NCBI RefSeq assembly: GCF_030316885.1
Contig: NZ_JASZYQ010000013.1
Location: 1 to 64,000, forward strand
Reading direction: 5' to 3'
Length of the DNA stretch: 64,000 nt
From: Variovorax jilinensis
GTDB taxonomy: Bacteria; Pseudomonadota; Gammaproteobacteria; Burkholderiales; Burkholderiaceae_C
Position numbers and translations under genes: made by a program. Under the pieces are notes generated by a model that was given only the letters and a program-made list of their open reading frames with translations, was not told the origin of the DNA and did no database searches. Of this stretch, positions 36,941 to 46,067 are shown one piece after another. Position 1 is the first letter of the stretch; each line of letters opens with the position of its first letter.

Positions 36941-38132
36941 CGCGTTAGCGGTCTTCTTCCAATAGCTCGCCTTCCGAGGAGAGCATGCCGCTCACATGCA
37001 ACGCGGCATCTCGCCAGCGTCTTTTCATCGATGCGCGCCTCGCTTTCCTCGCCGTGCGAGCGGCCTCGGCAGGCGGTCTGCATGAAGTCGGTACCTGACT
37101 TGACTAGAAGGTGGCGCGGGGAGGGGTAGGGTAGGCGGAGCCGATGCGAAGGCGTTAGACCGCGAGTGCCGAAGGCCCGTTTGGCCTTGCCTAGACACGT
37201 CGGTTGTTGGACTTGCCTGCGCCGAGAGTCGATCTTTGACGCATCAACCCGCACAAGTTATGTAGTCATAAAGTAGTACACAATAGGAAACAACCTTGTC
37301 ACCGCGACCCGCCTGCTCCAGCGCTGCAGCATTGAAAATGGGGATTTGAAGCGGCATGAGGCCGACGCATATGGTCAGAGCCTTGGAAGGTTGGATTACA
37401 TGAATTGGCAGCACGAACCGGGCACCGCTCGGCATGACCGAGCGCCAGACCCCGCAGCGTGGCTGCACGCCAAAGCGCGGCCGCAAGGGGGGCTTCACGA
37501 GAGCACCGTGCCGGTAAGCAACTGGTTTCGGCGCTTCATGCGGCAGCTTCGGCCGGCGCGGATGATCGTTCGTGGAAACGACGTCGTGGGCTGGACCGCT
37601 TGCTACGACGACGATGACAACGCGGTGTGGTCGCCGAAACAGGAAAACGCAGTCCGCGGCTGCAGGTTGCGCCGCCGGACGCAACCCGACGAACGCTGAC
37701 TTCAATGCACAGAGTTCGGTAGACGCACTCGTTGAGCCGTCCAGGATCTTTCAAAGATCCTCGCATCCCGGCTCGATTTCATTGCGGGGCTGTACAAATT
37801 CCCCCTCTCGCATGGCCAATGCCACGAATCGCGCAGTGGACGAACTCAGCATCTGACGGATGCCGGCAGCGTGATCACCCCGCGTCCAGCGCGCTATCCT
37901 CCGGCGGGGCGAAAAGAGGCTTGTGGCACACCCCTTGCACGCCGTTGATTTCGCCACGGTGCAGAACAATCCATGCTTGCGTAGGTGCTCTTGAAAACTA
38001 CCCCTGATGATGGCGGCGCTGGCGAACTGGCGCCTGCCTTAGCGAAGGAGCAAGAGGCGATGCGACTGGACGCCCTGGCAGACTTGCACGATCGGTTGCT
38101 AGCCAGCTGCAGAGACCAGATTCACTTCAGCG
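36941..38132. other. Gene-poor stretch at module edge
   Basis: About 1.2 kb with no convincing gene. A frame at 37400-37699 on the plus strand (MNWQHEPGTARHD onward, containing VGWTACYDDDDNAVWSP) is the best candidate but has weak coding character and a poor ribosome-binding site. The stretch ends at a truncated regulator, consistent with the boundary of an inserted or recombined module. Confidence 0.35.
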
Positions 38133-38206
38133 TCATGTGGCGGATCGCGAGCGTTTCGGTCCCCATGCTGCTCGCGATCTCAATTTGGATGGTGGTCTTC
38201 TTGTGA
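37985..38206 (+). CDS. Possible small membrane protein
   Basis: 73 residues from a GTG start. A charged helical part (LAKEQEAMRLDALADLHDRL) is followed by one C-terminal transmembrane segment (VSVPMLLAISIWMVVFL). Composition favours a real protein, but it overlaps the broken end of the minus-strand regulator fragment and no ribosome-binding site is obvious. Confidence 0.35.
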   Translation: MLLKTTPDDGGAGELAPALAKEQEAMRLDALADLHDRLLASCRDQIHFSVMWRIASVSVPMLLAISIWMVVFL

Positions 38207-38957
38207 CGGCGCCCCTGCCATCTCGACCTAGACACGGCCCGTTCGAAACCGCTTCGGCCACCTGTGCCACGGCCGACACCACGTGCTCGCAGTTGTCGAG
38301 GACGAGCAACAGTTGCCGGCCGCGCAGGAAGGCCACCAGGTCCTGCACGCCGATGCCCGTCACGGCCGGCATGTGCAGCGCCGCGGCCAACGCGGACGGC
38401 ACCGCGTCCGCACTGGTCAACGGCGAGAGGTCGACGAACACCACGCCATCGCGGTAGTGGTCGGCCAGTTGCGCCGCCACGCTCACGGCCAGCGTGGTCT
38501 TGCCAATGCCTCCCGGGCCCACGAGCGCCAGCAGCCGCGCCTGCGGCAACCTGGCAGCCAGCGACGCGACCGCCTCGCCTTGCCCGACGACGCGCGTGCG
38601 CAACCGGGGCAGGGGGGTGGCGCCTTCAGCCAGCGGCTTCGACGTGGCCGGCCTGGGCGTCAGCCCCGGCAGTGCCAGGCCCCAGCCGCTGCCCGGCAGG
38701 TGCATGACGTAGCAGGAGGGGCCGCAGTGCCGGGCCAGCACCTCGTTGACGAACTCGACCTGCGCCGGGAGCGCGTCGTCGGCGGGTAGCGCATCGTCCG
38801 GCACGAACTCGCCCGGGCGCTGCATCAGCAGCCCGAGCAGGGTCACATCGCCGGCCGCGAGCGGCAGGCGGGTGTTGGAATGGAAGGCCTCTCCCCGGGC
38901 CAATTCCAGACGCAGCAAACCCCAGTTGAGCGTGGACATGAACGACACATCATCCAC
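38133..38957 (-). pseudogene. Truncated wHTH/NB-ARC-type ATPase regulator
   Basis: The intact part contains a winged-helix DNA-binding start (LELARGEAFHSNTRLPLAAG, VEFVNEVLARHCGPSCYVMHLPGSGWGL) and an NTPase with Walker A LVGPGGIGKTTLAVS and Walker B RQLLLVLDNCEHVVSA. Homologues of this AfsR/LuxR-like class continue for roughly 600 more residues. Here recognisable sequence stops near 38220, after AQVAEAVSNG, and the frame ends in unrelated Arg-rich residues. It is probably inactive. The break marks the left edge of the 38-64 kb cargo segment. Confidence 0.75.
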
Positions 38958-39024
38958 ACAGGGCTGCGCTGGCTCAAGTTAAGTTGCGTTAATTCTGCGA
39001 ACGCGTCCCTTATGGCGCCGGGTT

Positions 39025-39540
39025 TCAGCCCAGCGCAATGAAGCGATCGAGGCGAGCCGCGCCAATCGCGGCTTCCACGTCATGGCTGACCACCTGCACC
39101 GGCGTCCGGTTGCGCAGCGCAGCGTGCGGCTGGACGAACCAATGCGCCAGCTCCCACGCGTCGTCGAACACGCCGCCCAGCTCGCCAACGACAGCGAGCG
39201 GGCCGGTGGCCACGTGCATGTCCTGGTCGAACTGGAAGAGGGGAAGCCAGAGCTTGCCGTTCCAGTCGAAGCTCACCAGGTCGCCGCGCGCCATGTGCCG
39301 GGCCAACGCAGGCAGCGTTCCGCTGGCGCTGCGGGCCAGCCGCCCTGCCAGCTCGCAGTCGGTGGCGATGCCGCCGCTCGCCCGAAAGCCGGGGAGCATC
39401 GCAACGAAGGCCCAGTCGGGTGTCGTGCCCGGCACTGCCGTTGTTTCGGGGGGCAGTGCGCGCGAGGCGGCGCTGGACCGATAAGGCGCTTGCACCGGCC
39501 GCGACTGCACTTGCGCGTCCTTGTCCGTGGGCGACGACAT
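39025..39540 (-). CDS. Hypothetical protein with Xre/ParS antitoxin-like C-terminus
   Basis: 171 residues. The C-terminal 60 (VFDDAWELAHWFVQPHAALRNRTPVQVV onward) resemble the MbcA/ParS toxin-binding domain, but the remaining part, with PDWAFVAMLPGFRASGG and DLVSFDWNGKLWLPLFQFD, is different. No toxin gene is adjacent. Its start codon immediately follows the wrbA stop (TGAATG), so the two are coupled and the protein may be a partner or regulator of that operon. Function unknown. Confidence 0.6.
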   Translation of the reverse strand: MSSPTDKDAQVQSRPVQAPYRSSAASRALPPETTAVPGTTPDWAFVAMLPGFRASGGIATDCELAGRLARSASGTLPALARHMARGDLVSFDWNGKLWLPLFQFDQDMHVATGPLAVVGELGGVFDDAWELAHWFVQPHAALRNRTPVQVVSHDVEAAIGAARLDRFIALG

Positions 39541-40140
39541 TCAGCCGTGGAGCTTCAGGCTGGTCTCGGCGACGCGCCGTCCCTGGTAGCGGGCGCCGTC
39601 CAGGTCGACCGCCACCGGCGCGCGCGCGCCGTCGCCGCCCGCAATCGTGCTGGCGCCGTAGGGCGAGCAGCCATGCGCTTGCTCGAGGCCCATCTGGCCG
39701 GAAAAGCCATAGTCGAGACCGACCACCACCATGCCGAAATGCAGCATGTTGGTGATGATGGAAAAGAGCGTCGTCTCCTGTCCGCCGTGCTGGGTGGCGG
39801 TCGACGTGAACGCCGCGCCGACCTTGCCGTGCAATGCGCCGCGCGCCCACAGTCCGCCGGCCTGGTCCAGGAAGCTGGCCATCTGCGAGCCCATGCGGCC
39901 AAAGCGCGTGCCGGTGCCAATGATGATGGCGTCGTAGTGCTCCAGTTCAGCCACGTTGGCAATGGGTGCCGTCTGGACGAGCTTGTAGTGGGCCGCTTTG
40001 GCGACTTCGAGCGGCACGAGTTCGGGCACGCGCTTGATGTCGACCGTGGCGCCGGCCGATCGAGCGCCTTCGGCGACGGCCTGGGCCAAGGTTTCGACGT
40101 GGCCATACGCGGAGTAGTAGAGAACCAGAACTTTGGACAT
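39541..40140 (-). CDS. wrbA: NAD(P)H:quinone oxidoreductase, WrbA type
   Basis: 199 residues, the usual WrbA length. Flavodoxin-fold motifs: VLVLYYSAYGHVETLAQAV (FMN phosphate loop), YDAIIIGTGTRFGRMGSQMASFLDQ, AFTSTATQHGGQETTL and the C-terminal EQAHGCSPYGASTIAGGDG. It reduces quinones by two electrons with FMN, giving protection against oxidative stress. The start at 40140 aligns with the first beta strand. A CCCAGTTGGGG site about 104 bp upstream resembles one before the hydrolase operon at 45231. Confidence 0.95.
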   Translation of the reverse strand: MSKVLVLYYSAYGHVETLAQAVAEGARSAGATVDIKRVPELVPLEVAKAAHYKLVQTAPIANVAELEHYDAIIIGTGTRFGRMGSQMASFLDQAGGLWARGALHGKVGAAFTSTATQHGGQETTLFSIITNMLHFGMVVVGLDYGFSGQMGLEQAHGCSPYGASTIAGGDGARAPVAVDLDGARYQGRRVAETSLKLHG

Positions 40141-40243
40141 GGAGGCTTCCTGTGGTGAAGCCTCGATGCTCCGGCGCCTGCCCGACGCTGTCATCCGCTA
40201 GTAGTCGTCATGCGGGTGCGCCCAAAGGCAGGGTCTTCTCTAG

Positions 40244-40254
40244 CCCAGTTGGGG
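40244..40254. promoter_or_regulatory. Shared CCMRTTGGGG motif upstream of wrbA
   Basis: CCCAGTTGGGG. A related CCAATTGGGG is at 45321-45330, upstream of the hydrolase operon. Near-palindromic; possibly a common regulator site. Confidence 0.3.
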
Positions 40255-40344
40255 GGGCGGCGTGAAAGCCGGGCGCAACGGAAAAATGGCATGCGCGCGT
40301 GCCTAGACCCACGACCTCATTGAAACAGGGTAAGCGGAGGGCCG

Positions 40345-41982
40345 TCAGGGCGGCCCGGCGTCGGCGGCTGGCTCCAGCGCCAGGTAATGGCGCACGAGGG
40401 GCCGGTCCGGGCCCATGTGATAGCGCCAGGCCTCGTACTGCACATCGGCTTGCGCCATCGACACGCGCTCATGCTGGCGCAGGTGTTCGGCCCAGGACTC
40501 CACGAGAAACCATTCGAGCAGGCGGTCTGGGTCGCTCGCGTCCTCGGTGATGCCCCAGGCATAGGCGCCGTCGCGGCGGCGTGCCAGCGATAGTCGCTGG
40601 ATGGCTTGCCAGAATGCTGCCCGATCCTGCTTGCGCACGCGGTACTCGACCTGCACCATGACCGGACCGCGGTCGTTGTCCACGGGCTCTGCCAACAGCG
40701 GCTCGGGCCAGTGGCGTGATGGCTGGAGATCGGTGTCGCCGGCAGGCAGCCTGATGCGATGGAAGAGCGCGGCCACGACCACGAGCCCCACCGCGCCCAT
40801 CAACAAGGCCAGCGGCACGCCGGTTTGTTGCGCGACCAGTCCCCAGATGACGCTGCCGGCCGCCAAGGCGCCATTGAAGACGGTGAGGTACACGGCAAGC
40901 CCGCGGCCGCGCACCCAGTTGGGCAGGATAGATTGCGCCACGCCGTTGAGCGTGGTGAGCGCGATGATCCATCCGATGCCAAGCACTAGCAGCAGCACCA
41001 CGGCCAGCCACTTCGCCGGTGCGAGGAACAAGGCGGCCATCACGCCCGCGGTGAGCAGCGAGGCGAGCAGCACCAGGCCGTCGGCGTCGAGACCTGCGCG
41101 CAGGCGCGGCATAGCCACCGCACCGGCGATCGCACCGGCGCCCACGGCGCCCAGCAAAACTCCGTAGAAGCTCGCTGAGCCGCCGAGCATCTGGCGCGCG
41201 ACGAGCGGCAGCAGCGCCCACACGGAACTTGAGAACAAGAAGAACATCGCCGCACGCAAAAGCACCACGTGTAGCTCGCGGCTCGCGCGCGTAAAGCGAA
41301 TGCCGGCGCGGAAAGCGCCCAGGAAGTGCTCAGGGAGTGCGGCGTCGCCCGCCTGCGGTCTGCGCCACCAGAGCAGCGCCGCAATCACGAACACATAGCT
41401 CAGCACGTCGACGCCATAGGTCAAGGCTGCGCCGAAGCTCGCGAGCAGCAGCCCGCCGGCCGCCGGGCCGATTGCGCGTGCGATGTTGATGCCGAGTGAG
41501 TTGAGCGCCACCGCGCTCTTGAGCTCGGCGCGCGGCACCAGTTCCGGCACTATCGACTGCCAGGTCGGCCCCATCAATGCCGCGCCGATGCCGCCCATGA
41601 ATGTCAGCACCACCAGCGAGTTGACGCTGAGCGAGCCGGACTTCGCGAGCACGAGCAAGCACAGGCTCACCAGCGCAAGAAAGACCTGGATCCCGATCAG
41701 GAAGCGCCGCCGGTCGAGGATGTCCGAAAGCACGCCAGCCGGGATGGCGAGCAGGAAGACGGGCAGCGTGGCCGCGGCTTGCACCAGCCCAACTGCGGCC
41801 GGGCTCGCCGACAGCTCGGTGACCATCCATGCGCTCGCGACATCTCGCATGAAGCTGCCTATGTTGCCCAGCACGGTGGCCGCCCACAACACCGCAAACA
41901 CACGCTCGCGCAATGGCTCGAAACTGCCGCGGGGCGCCGACACGGCGGGTGTAACTGCAGGCTCAGGACGCGAGGCATTCAT
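40345..41982 (-). CDS. MFS transporter with C-terminal monooxygenase-like domain
   Basis: 545 residues. Residues 20-415 form a 12-helix EntS-type (MFS_3) exporter: VLWAATVLGNIGSFMRDVASAWM at the start, and the loop motif GVLSDILDRRRFL between helices 2 and 3. The C-terminal 110 residues (VMVQVEYRVRKQDRAAFWQA onward, with YAWGITEDASDPDRLLEWFLVESW) look like an antibiotic-biosynthesis-monooxygenase ferredoxin-like fold, a known add-on in this subgroup. It probably exports a small molecule related to the adjacent hydrolases. Its start overlaps the DoxX stop by 4 bp. Confidence 0.9.
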   Translation of the reverse strand: MNASRPEPAVTPAVSAPRGSFEPLRERVFAVLWAATVLGNIGSFMRDVASAWMVTELSASPAAVGLVQAAATLPVFLLAIPAGVLSDILDRRRFLIGIQVFLALVSLCLLVLAKSGSLSVNSLVVLTFMGGIGAALMGPTWQSIVPELVPRAELKSAVALNSLGINIARAIGPAAGGLLLASFGAALTYGVDVLSYVFVIAALLWWRRPQAGDAALPEHFLGAFRAGIRFTRASRELHVVLLRAAMFFLFSSSVWALLPLVARQMLGGSASFYGVLLGAVGAGAIAGAVAMPRLRAGLDADGLVLLASLLTAGVMAALFLAPAKWLAVVLLLVLGIGWIIALTTLNGVAQSILPNWVRGRGLAVYLTVFNGALAAGSVIWGLVAQQTGVPLALLMGAVGLVVVAALFHRIRLPAGDTDLQPSRHWPEPLLAEPVDNDRGPVMVQVEYRVRKQDRAAFWQAIQRLSLARRRDGAYAWGITEDASDPDRLLEWFLVESWAEHLRQHERVSMAQADVQYEAWRYHMGPDRPLVRHYLALEPAADAGPP

Positions 41983-42398
41983 GGGCGTGCTGCATTATCA
42001 CCTCCGTGCCGCAGGTCGTGCCATGCGACCAGCACGAATCCGCCGATGAGTCCCCAGTGTTCAAAGAATGCATTCGCCGCCATGAAGCGTTCCGGCGGCG
42101 CCATCCCCCAGAAGCGATTGGCGACGAAGGTCGCGAACAGGGTGAAGCCGGCCAGGGCAAGTGCGCCCAGCCAGCGATGGAAGTCCGTAAGGATCATCAG
42201 AGATGCCCCCAGCTCGACCACGATGGTCGCGATCGCAATCAGCGCGGGCATCGGGATGCCGAAGTGCTGAAACTCCGCCAGAGCCCCGGCGAAGTCCGTG
42301 GCCTTGCTGATGCCGCCTTGAAGATACGCCGCGCACAGGCAGAGCAGCGCGAACCAGTGCACCGCCGCGGTGGTGAATGCCTTGCGCAGCGCGTTCAT
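41979..42398 (-). CDS. DoxX family membrane protein
   Basis: 139 residues with four transmembrane helices (FALLCLCAAYLQGGISKATD, IAIATIVVELGASLMILTD, LGALALAGFTLFATFVANRF and FFEHWGLIGGFVLVAWHDL), the usual DoxX layout. ATG 42398 begins just before the first helix; the longer frame to 42530 is the reverse of the amidohydrolase end. DoxX proteins are linked to redox and sulphur metabolism in the membrane. Co-transcribed with the neighbouring transporter and amidohydrolase. Confidence 0.88.
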   Translation of the reverse strand: MNALRKAFTTAAVHWFALLCLCAAYLQGGISKATDFAGALAEFQHFGIPMPALIAIATIVVELGASLMILTDFHRWLGALALAGFTLFATFVANRFWGMAPPERFMAANAFFEHWGLIGGFVLVAWHDLRHGGDNAARP

Positions 42399-42400
42399 CC

Positions 42401-44290
42401 TCACACCGCCCAGCAGGCGCAGCCGAGCGCGCCCCAGAAGCTCTTCAGGTCTTCCACCGGCAGTGGGCGGCCCCACGCGCTGGCGTGACGGTGACCGTGC
42501 ATGCCACAGGCCGTAGAGCATGCGCACCACGGCGCGGCGGCGGCGCGTGCGGCCTGCAACGGCGCCCCCTCAGATTCGGCCCAGCGGCCATAACCTCTGA
42601 AGGTGCGCACGGGCGACCAGTCTGGCGTGGCCGGGGGCGGCGGGCTGTCATCCTCCTTGGCGAAGGGTCCCGCGCCGTAGACCACCTTGCCGCCCACGAG
42701 CGTGAGCAGCGCGGCCGTGTCTGCAATCTCGGATTCGGCGCAGTCGAAGAAGTCGCGGTCGGGGACCACCAGGTCGGCGAGTTGGCCCGCTTCGATGCGC
42801 CCCTTCCTGCCGACCTCGCTGGAGAACCAGGTGACGTTCTCGGTCCAAAGGCGCAGTGCGGTCTCGCGGTCCACGCAGTTGCGCTGCGAAGTGATCTGCA
42901 GGCCGCCCACCGTGCGTCCGGTGACGAGCCACGACAGCGACACCCACGGGTTGTAAGACGCGACGCGAGTGGCGTCGGTACCGGCCGATACCCTGGCGCC
43001 TTTCTCCAGCATGCGCTTGACCGGCGGCGTGGCTTCCGCCGCCCGCGGGCCATAGCGCTCGACGAAGTATTCGCCCTGGTAGGCCATGCGGTGCTGCACC
43101 GCGATGCCGCCTCCGAGCGCGGCGATGCGGTCGATCGACTTCTCCGAGATGGTCTCCGCGTGATCGAAGAACCAGTTCAGTCCGGCCAGCGGGATATCCT
43201 TGTCGACCTTCTCAAATACATCGAGCGCGCGGGTGATGGTTTCGTCGTAGGTCGCATGCATGCGCCACGGCCAGCGGTTCTGCGCAAGCACGCGCACCAC
43301 TTCTTCGAGGTCGCCCTCCATGTTCGGCGGCATGTCGGGACGCGGCTCGCGGAAGTCCTCGAAGTCGGCCGCCGAGAACACCAGCATTTCGCCCGCGCCG
43401 TTGTGGCGGAAGTAATCGTCCCCTTGCTTGTATGTCGACTGGGCAGTCCAGTTCAGGAAGTCCTGTTTCTCCTGCTTTGGCTTCTGGGTGAAGAGGTTGT
43501 AGGCGAGGCGGACGGTGAGCTGGCCCGCATCGGCCAGCTTGCGGATGACCTCGTAGTCTTCGGGATAGTTCTGAAAGCCGCCGCCCGCATCGATGGCGCC
43601 GGTGACGCCCAGACGGTTGAGCTCGCGCATGAAGTGGCGAGTCGAATTGAGTTGGTATTCGAAAGGTAGCCTTGGCCCCTTCGCGAGCGTGGCGTAGAGG
43701 ATGGCTGCATTCGGTTTGGCCAGCAGCAGCCCGGTCGGGTTGCCGGCCGCATCCCGCACGATCTCGCCGCCGGGCGGCGCCGGCGTGTCGCGGTTATAGC
43801 CCACGGCGCGCAGTGCGGCGCCATTGAGGAGGGCTCGGTCGTACAGGTGCAGGATGAACACGGGAGTGTCGGGAGCCACCGCGTTGAGTTCCGCAAGGGT
43901 CGGCAAGCGCTTCTCGGCGAATTGGTGTTCGCTGAATCCGCCGACCACGCGCACCCATTGCGGCGCCGGCGTGGCTGCTACCTGCCGGCGCAGCATGTTC
44001 ATCGCGTCCGCAAGGTTGCGAACGCCGTCCCAGCGCAGTTCAAGGTTGAAGTTGAGGCCGCCGCGGATGATGTGCAGGTGGTTGTCGATCAGGCCCGGCA
44101 GCACGCTGCGCCCTTGCAGGTCGATGCGGCGCGTGCGTTCGCCGGCGAGCGCGATCACATCTTCGTTGCGGCCCACCTGCGTGAACCGGCCGTGCCGAAT
44201 CGCGACCGCTTGCGCTGAGGGGTTGGCGCGGTCGAGTGTGGTGAAGCGGCCGTTGTAAAGGATCAGTTCCGGCGCGGCTTCATCAGCCAT
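42401..44290 (-). CDS. Amidohydrolase (YtcJ-like)
   Basis: 629 residues. Metal-site features include LPGLIDNHLHIIRGG (H-x-H), MHATYDETITRALDVFE, LNWFFDHAETI and VSAGTDATRVASYNP (catalytic Asp). GQLADLVVPDRDFF is the closing strand of the composite beta domain. The last 60 residues are Ala/Cys-rich (ACSTACGMHGHRHAS) and atypical. It hydrolyses amide or related bonds of an unknown cyclic or acyl substrate. It overlaps the XapX gene by 8 bp and precedes doxX by 2 bp, so the operon is compact. Confidence 0.92.
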   Translation of the reverse strand: MADEAAPELILYNGRFTTLDRANPSAQAVAIRHGRFTQVGRNEDVIALAGERTRRIDLQGRSVLPGLIDNHLHIIRGGLNFNLELRWDGVRNLADAMNMLRRQVAATPAPQWVRVVGGFSEHQFAEKRLPTLAELNAVAPDTPVFILHLYDRALLNGAALRAVGYNRDTPAPPGGEIVRDAAGNPTGLLLAKPNAAILYATLAKGPRLPFEYQLNSTRHFMRELNRLGVTGAIDAGGGFQNYPEDYEVIRKLADAGQLTVRLAYNLFTQKPKQEKQDFLNWTAQSTYKQGDDYFRHNGAGEMLVFSAADFEDFREPRPDMPPNMEGDLEEVVRVLAQNRWPWRMHATYDETITRALDVFEKVDKDIPLAGLNWFFDHAETISEKSIDRIAALGGGIAVQHRMAYQGEYFVERYGPRAAEATPPVKRMLEKGARVSAGTDATRVASYNPWVSLSWLVTGRTVGGLQITSQRNCVDRETALRLWTENVTWFSSEVGRKGRIEAGQLADLVVPDRDFFDCAESEIADTAALLTLVGGKVVYGAGPFAKEDDSPPPPATPDWSPVRTFRGYGRWAESEGAPLQAARAAAAPWCACSTACGMHGHRHASAWGRPLPVEDLKSFWGALGCACWAV

Positions 44291-44570
44291 GGCGACCCTC
44301 GGCCCCTGATGTTGCCCTGGCCCGGGTCTGCGCGTCGCATTGCGGCAGCTCGCCGAACATGTGTGGCTTGACCTGCCGGTGAAACCACGACGTGGTCGCC
44401 ACGCTTTTGTCGAACACCTGCTTGACGAGCGGCGGGATCTGCTCGCCCAGCAGGATTCCCAGCAGGCCCACCAGCGCGATTACCGGCGGCGCCGGCGAGC
44501 GAACGTTGAATAGCGCGTAGATCACGCCGACCAGCAGCCCGAGCACCGCGGAGACCACATAAGGCTTCAT
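44283..44570 (-). CDS. XapX domain protein
   Basis: 95 residues. The N-terminal half has two hydrophobic helices (YVVSAVLGLLVGVIYALFNV, then VIALVGLLGILLGEQIPPL), the XapX pattern. A polar C-terminus, WFHRQVKPHMFGELPQCD, follows. ATG 44570 is the first Met before the helix. XapX proteins are small membrane proteins often encoded beside isochorismatase-like hydrolases and amidohydrolases, as here. Confidence 0.85.
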   Translation of the reverse strand: MKPYVVSAVLGLLVGVIYALFNVRSPAPPVIALVGLLGILLGEQIPPLVKQVFDKSVATTSWFHRQVKPHMFGELPQCDAQTRARATSGAEGRHG

Positions 44571-44577
44571 GGCAGCC

Positions 44578-45231
44578 TCAGCCTTCGTGGGCACCGAACA
44601 TGGTCTTGGCGTAGATGATGCCGAGCCCATAGGCGCCGGCGAACCTGCGCGAGATGCCGGTCGTCAGCTCATAGGTCTCGCCGCGGGCCCAGTCGCGCTG
44701 CATCTCGAGCAGATATTGCAAGGACGTCATCGGCCGCACACCGGCCTGAACCATGCGGTCCATGGCGCGGTCGTGGGCTTCGGGCGAAACGTCGCCGCAG
44801 GCATCGGCCAGCACGTAGACCTCGTAACCCTGCGCCAGTGCTGACAAGGCCGGGCCAACGATGCACACGCTGGTCCACAGGCCGCACAGCACGAGCCGGT
44901 CCTTGCCGATTTCGTTGACGCGGCGGACTACGCCGGCGTCTTCCCAGCTGTTCATCGTGGTCCGGTCGAGCATCTTCTGCGCCGGAAAGGCGGCAGTGAT
45001 CTCGTCGAACATAGGGCCGGAGAAGCTCTTCTCGGCCACGGTCGTCAGGATGGTCGATGCGCCGAAGCCGGCGGCCGCATGAGCGACGAGTGCGGCGTTG
45101 GTGCGCAGCGCGACCGCATCGATCGAGTGCGTGGCAAAAGCCATCTGCGACTGAAAGTCGATCATGATCAGCGTGTGATCGCTGGGCGTGAGCAACTCGG
45201 GGCTGGGAACAGGCGTGGCGGTGATGGACAT
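44578..45231 (-). CDS. Isochorismatase-family hydrolase (YcaC-like)
   Basis: 217 residues. Catalytic candidates are D25 in LIMIDFQSQMAF and the cysteine of LCGLWTSVCIVGPALSAL. Family features also include TTVAEKSFSGPMF, LDRTTMNSWED and the ADACGDVSPEAHDRAMDRM segment. YcaC-like enzymes are cysteine hydrolases of unsettled substrate. It is the first gene of the operon running to the MFS transporter. A CCAATTGGGG motif is found 90 bp upstream. Confidence 0.92.
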   Translation of the reverse strand: MSITATPVPSPELLTPSDHTLIMIDFQSQMAFATHSIDAVALRTNAALVAHAAAGFGASTILTTVAEKSFSGPMFDEITAAFPAQKMLDRTTMNSWEDAGVVRRVNEIGKDRLVLCGLWTSVCIVGPALSALAQGYEVYVLADACGDVSPEAHDRAMDRMVQAGVRPMTSLQYLLEMQRDWARGETYELTTGISRRFAGAYGLGIIYAKTMFGAHEG

Positions 45232-45320
45232 TCATGGACTCCTTGACGCTGAAAAATGACCCTCAGCGTAGGCGGGGGCCCGGCCTTTCGCCATGCTTTA
45301 TAGGGGGGGATGGCCATCGT

Positions 45321-45330
45321 CCAATTGGGG
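45321..45330. promoter_or_regulatory. Shared motif between hydrolase operon and LuxR-type gene
   Basis: CCAATTGGGG, related to 40244-40254. It lies between the hydrolase operon start (45231) and the 3' end of the LuxR-type regulator gene. Confidence 0.3.
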
Positions 45331-45337
45331 TAGGGCG

Positions 45338-46039
45338 TTACTGCACGAAGGCGTCCCGCGCATAGACGTGCCGTGCGGCAGAGGGGCGACTTCCCATGCC
45401 TGCGGGTCGCGGGCGTGGCACCAGTCCACGTTGGACCGCGATGCCGACCGCCTCCGTGCGCGTGGCGGCTTGCAACTTTGTCAGTATTGCCTTCACGTGC
45501 GCCTTGACCGTGCCCTCCGAAATGCCCAGCGCATTGGCAATGGCCTTGTTGCCCTTGCCGGTCACCAGTTGGTGGAGCACCTGTTGCTCGCGCAGGGTCA
45601 GCGGCTCGCGCGCCAGGCTTGCGGCGACTTCCTGCGCCACGGCGGCCCCGAGATAGCGGGCGCCTTGGTGCAGTTGCCGCACGCCGTTGATCAGTTCGTG
45701 CGTCCCGCAATCCTGCAGCAGGTAGCCCTGGACGCCCGCTTCCAGGGCCGTGCGGGTTTCGTGCTCGCGGCACGAGGACGAGATCACCAGCACCTTCGGG
45801 GCTGTTGCGCGCTGCCCGGCGGGCAACTCCCGAACACGCAAGGCGAGCGCCACGCCGCCTGCGCGGTCGGTGATGACCACGTGGGCGCGCCGCGAGTCGG
45901 TGGAATTCCGCGCATCGCCATCGTCGGCCACGACCTCGATGTCCTGCTGCTGGTCGAGGGCGGCGGCCAGCCCCATAGACAACAGGAACTCAGGGTGCGC
46001 AATGCGCACGCGGATGAAGCGATCGGTGGTGGAGAACAT
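45338..46039 (-). CDS. LuxR/NarL-type response regulator, atypical receiver
   Basis: 233 residues. The receiver keeps the acceptor D58 (VVITDRAGG) but lacks the acidic pair after strand 1 (VRIAHPEFLLSMG where D/E-D is expected), so phosphorylation may be absent or unusual. The output domain (residues 145-190) is a standard LuxR helix-turn-helix: LTLREQQVLHQLVTGKGNKAIANALGISEGTVKAHVK. It lies upstream of, and in line with, the hydrolase operon, and is divergent from the AraC-type gene. The likely targets are the operon and possibly wrbA. Confidence 0.88.
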   Translation of the reverse strand: MFSTTDRFIRVRIAHPEFLLSMGLAAALDQQQDIEVVADDGDARNSTDSRRAHVVITDRAGGVALALRVRELPAGQRATAPKVLVISSSCREHETRTALEAGVQGYLLQDCGTHELINGVRQLHQGARYLGAAVAQEVAASLAREPLTLREQQVLHQLVTGKGNKAIANALGISEGTVKAHVKAILTKLQAATRTEAVGIAVQRGLVPRPRPAGMGSRPSAARHVYARDAFVQ

Positions 46040-46067
46040 CCCGCGACGCTATCGGTCGCCGGCGCGG

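Noticed and set aside
37400..37699. Plus-strand frame of about 99 codons
   Set aside because: Weak coding character, poor start context, Arg-rich end; kept only as a comment on the gene-poor stretch.
39025..39540. Toxin-antitoxin pair with wrbA as partner
   Set aside because: The C-terminus resembles ParS-type antitoxins, but wrbA is a clear flavoprotein and no toxin gene is adjacent.
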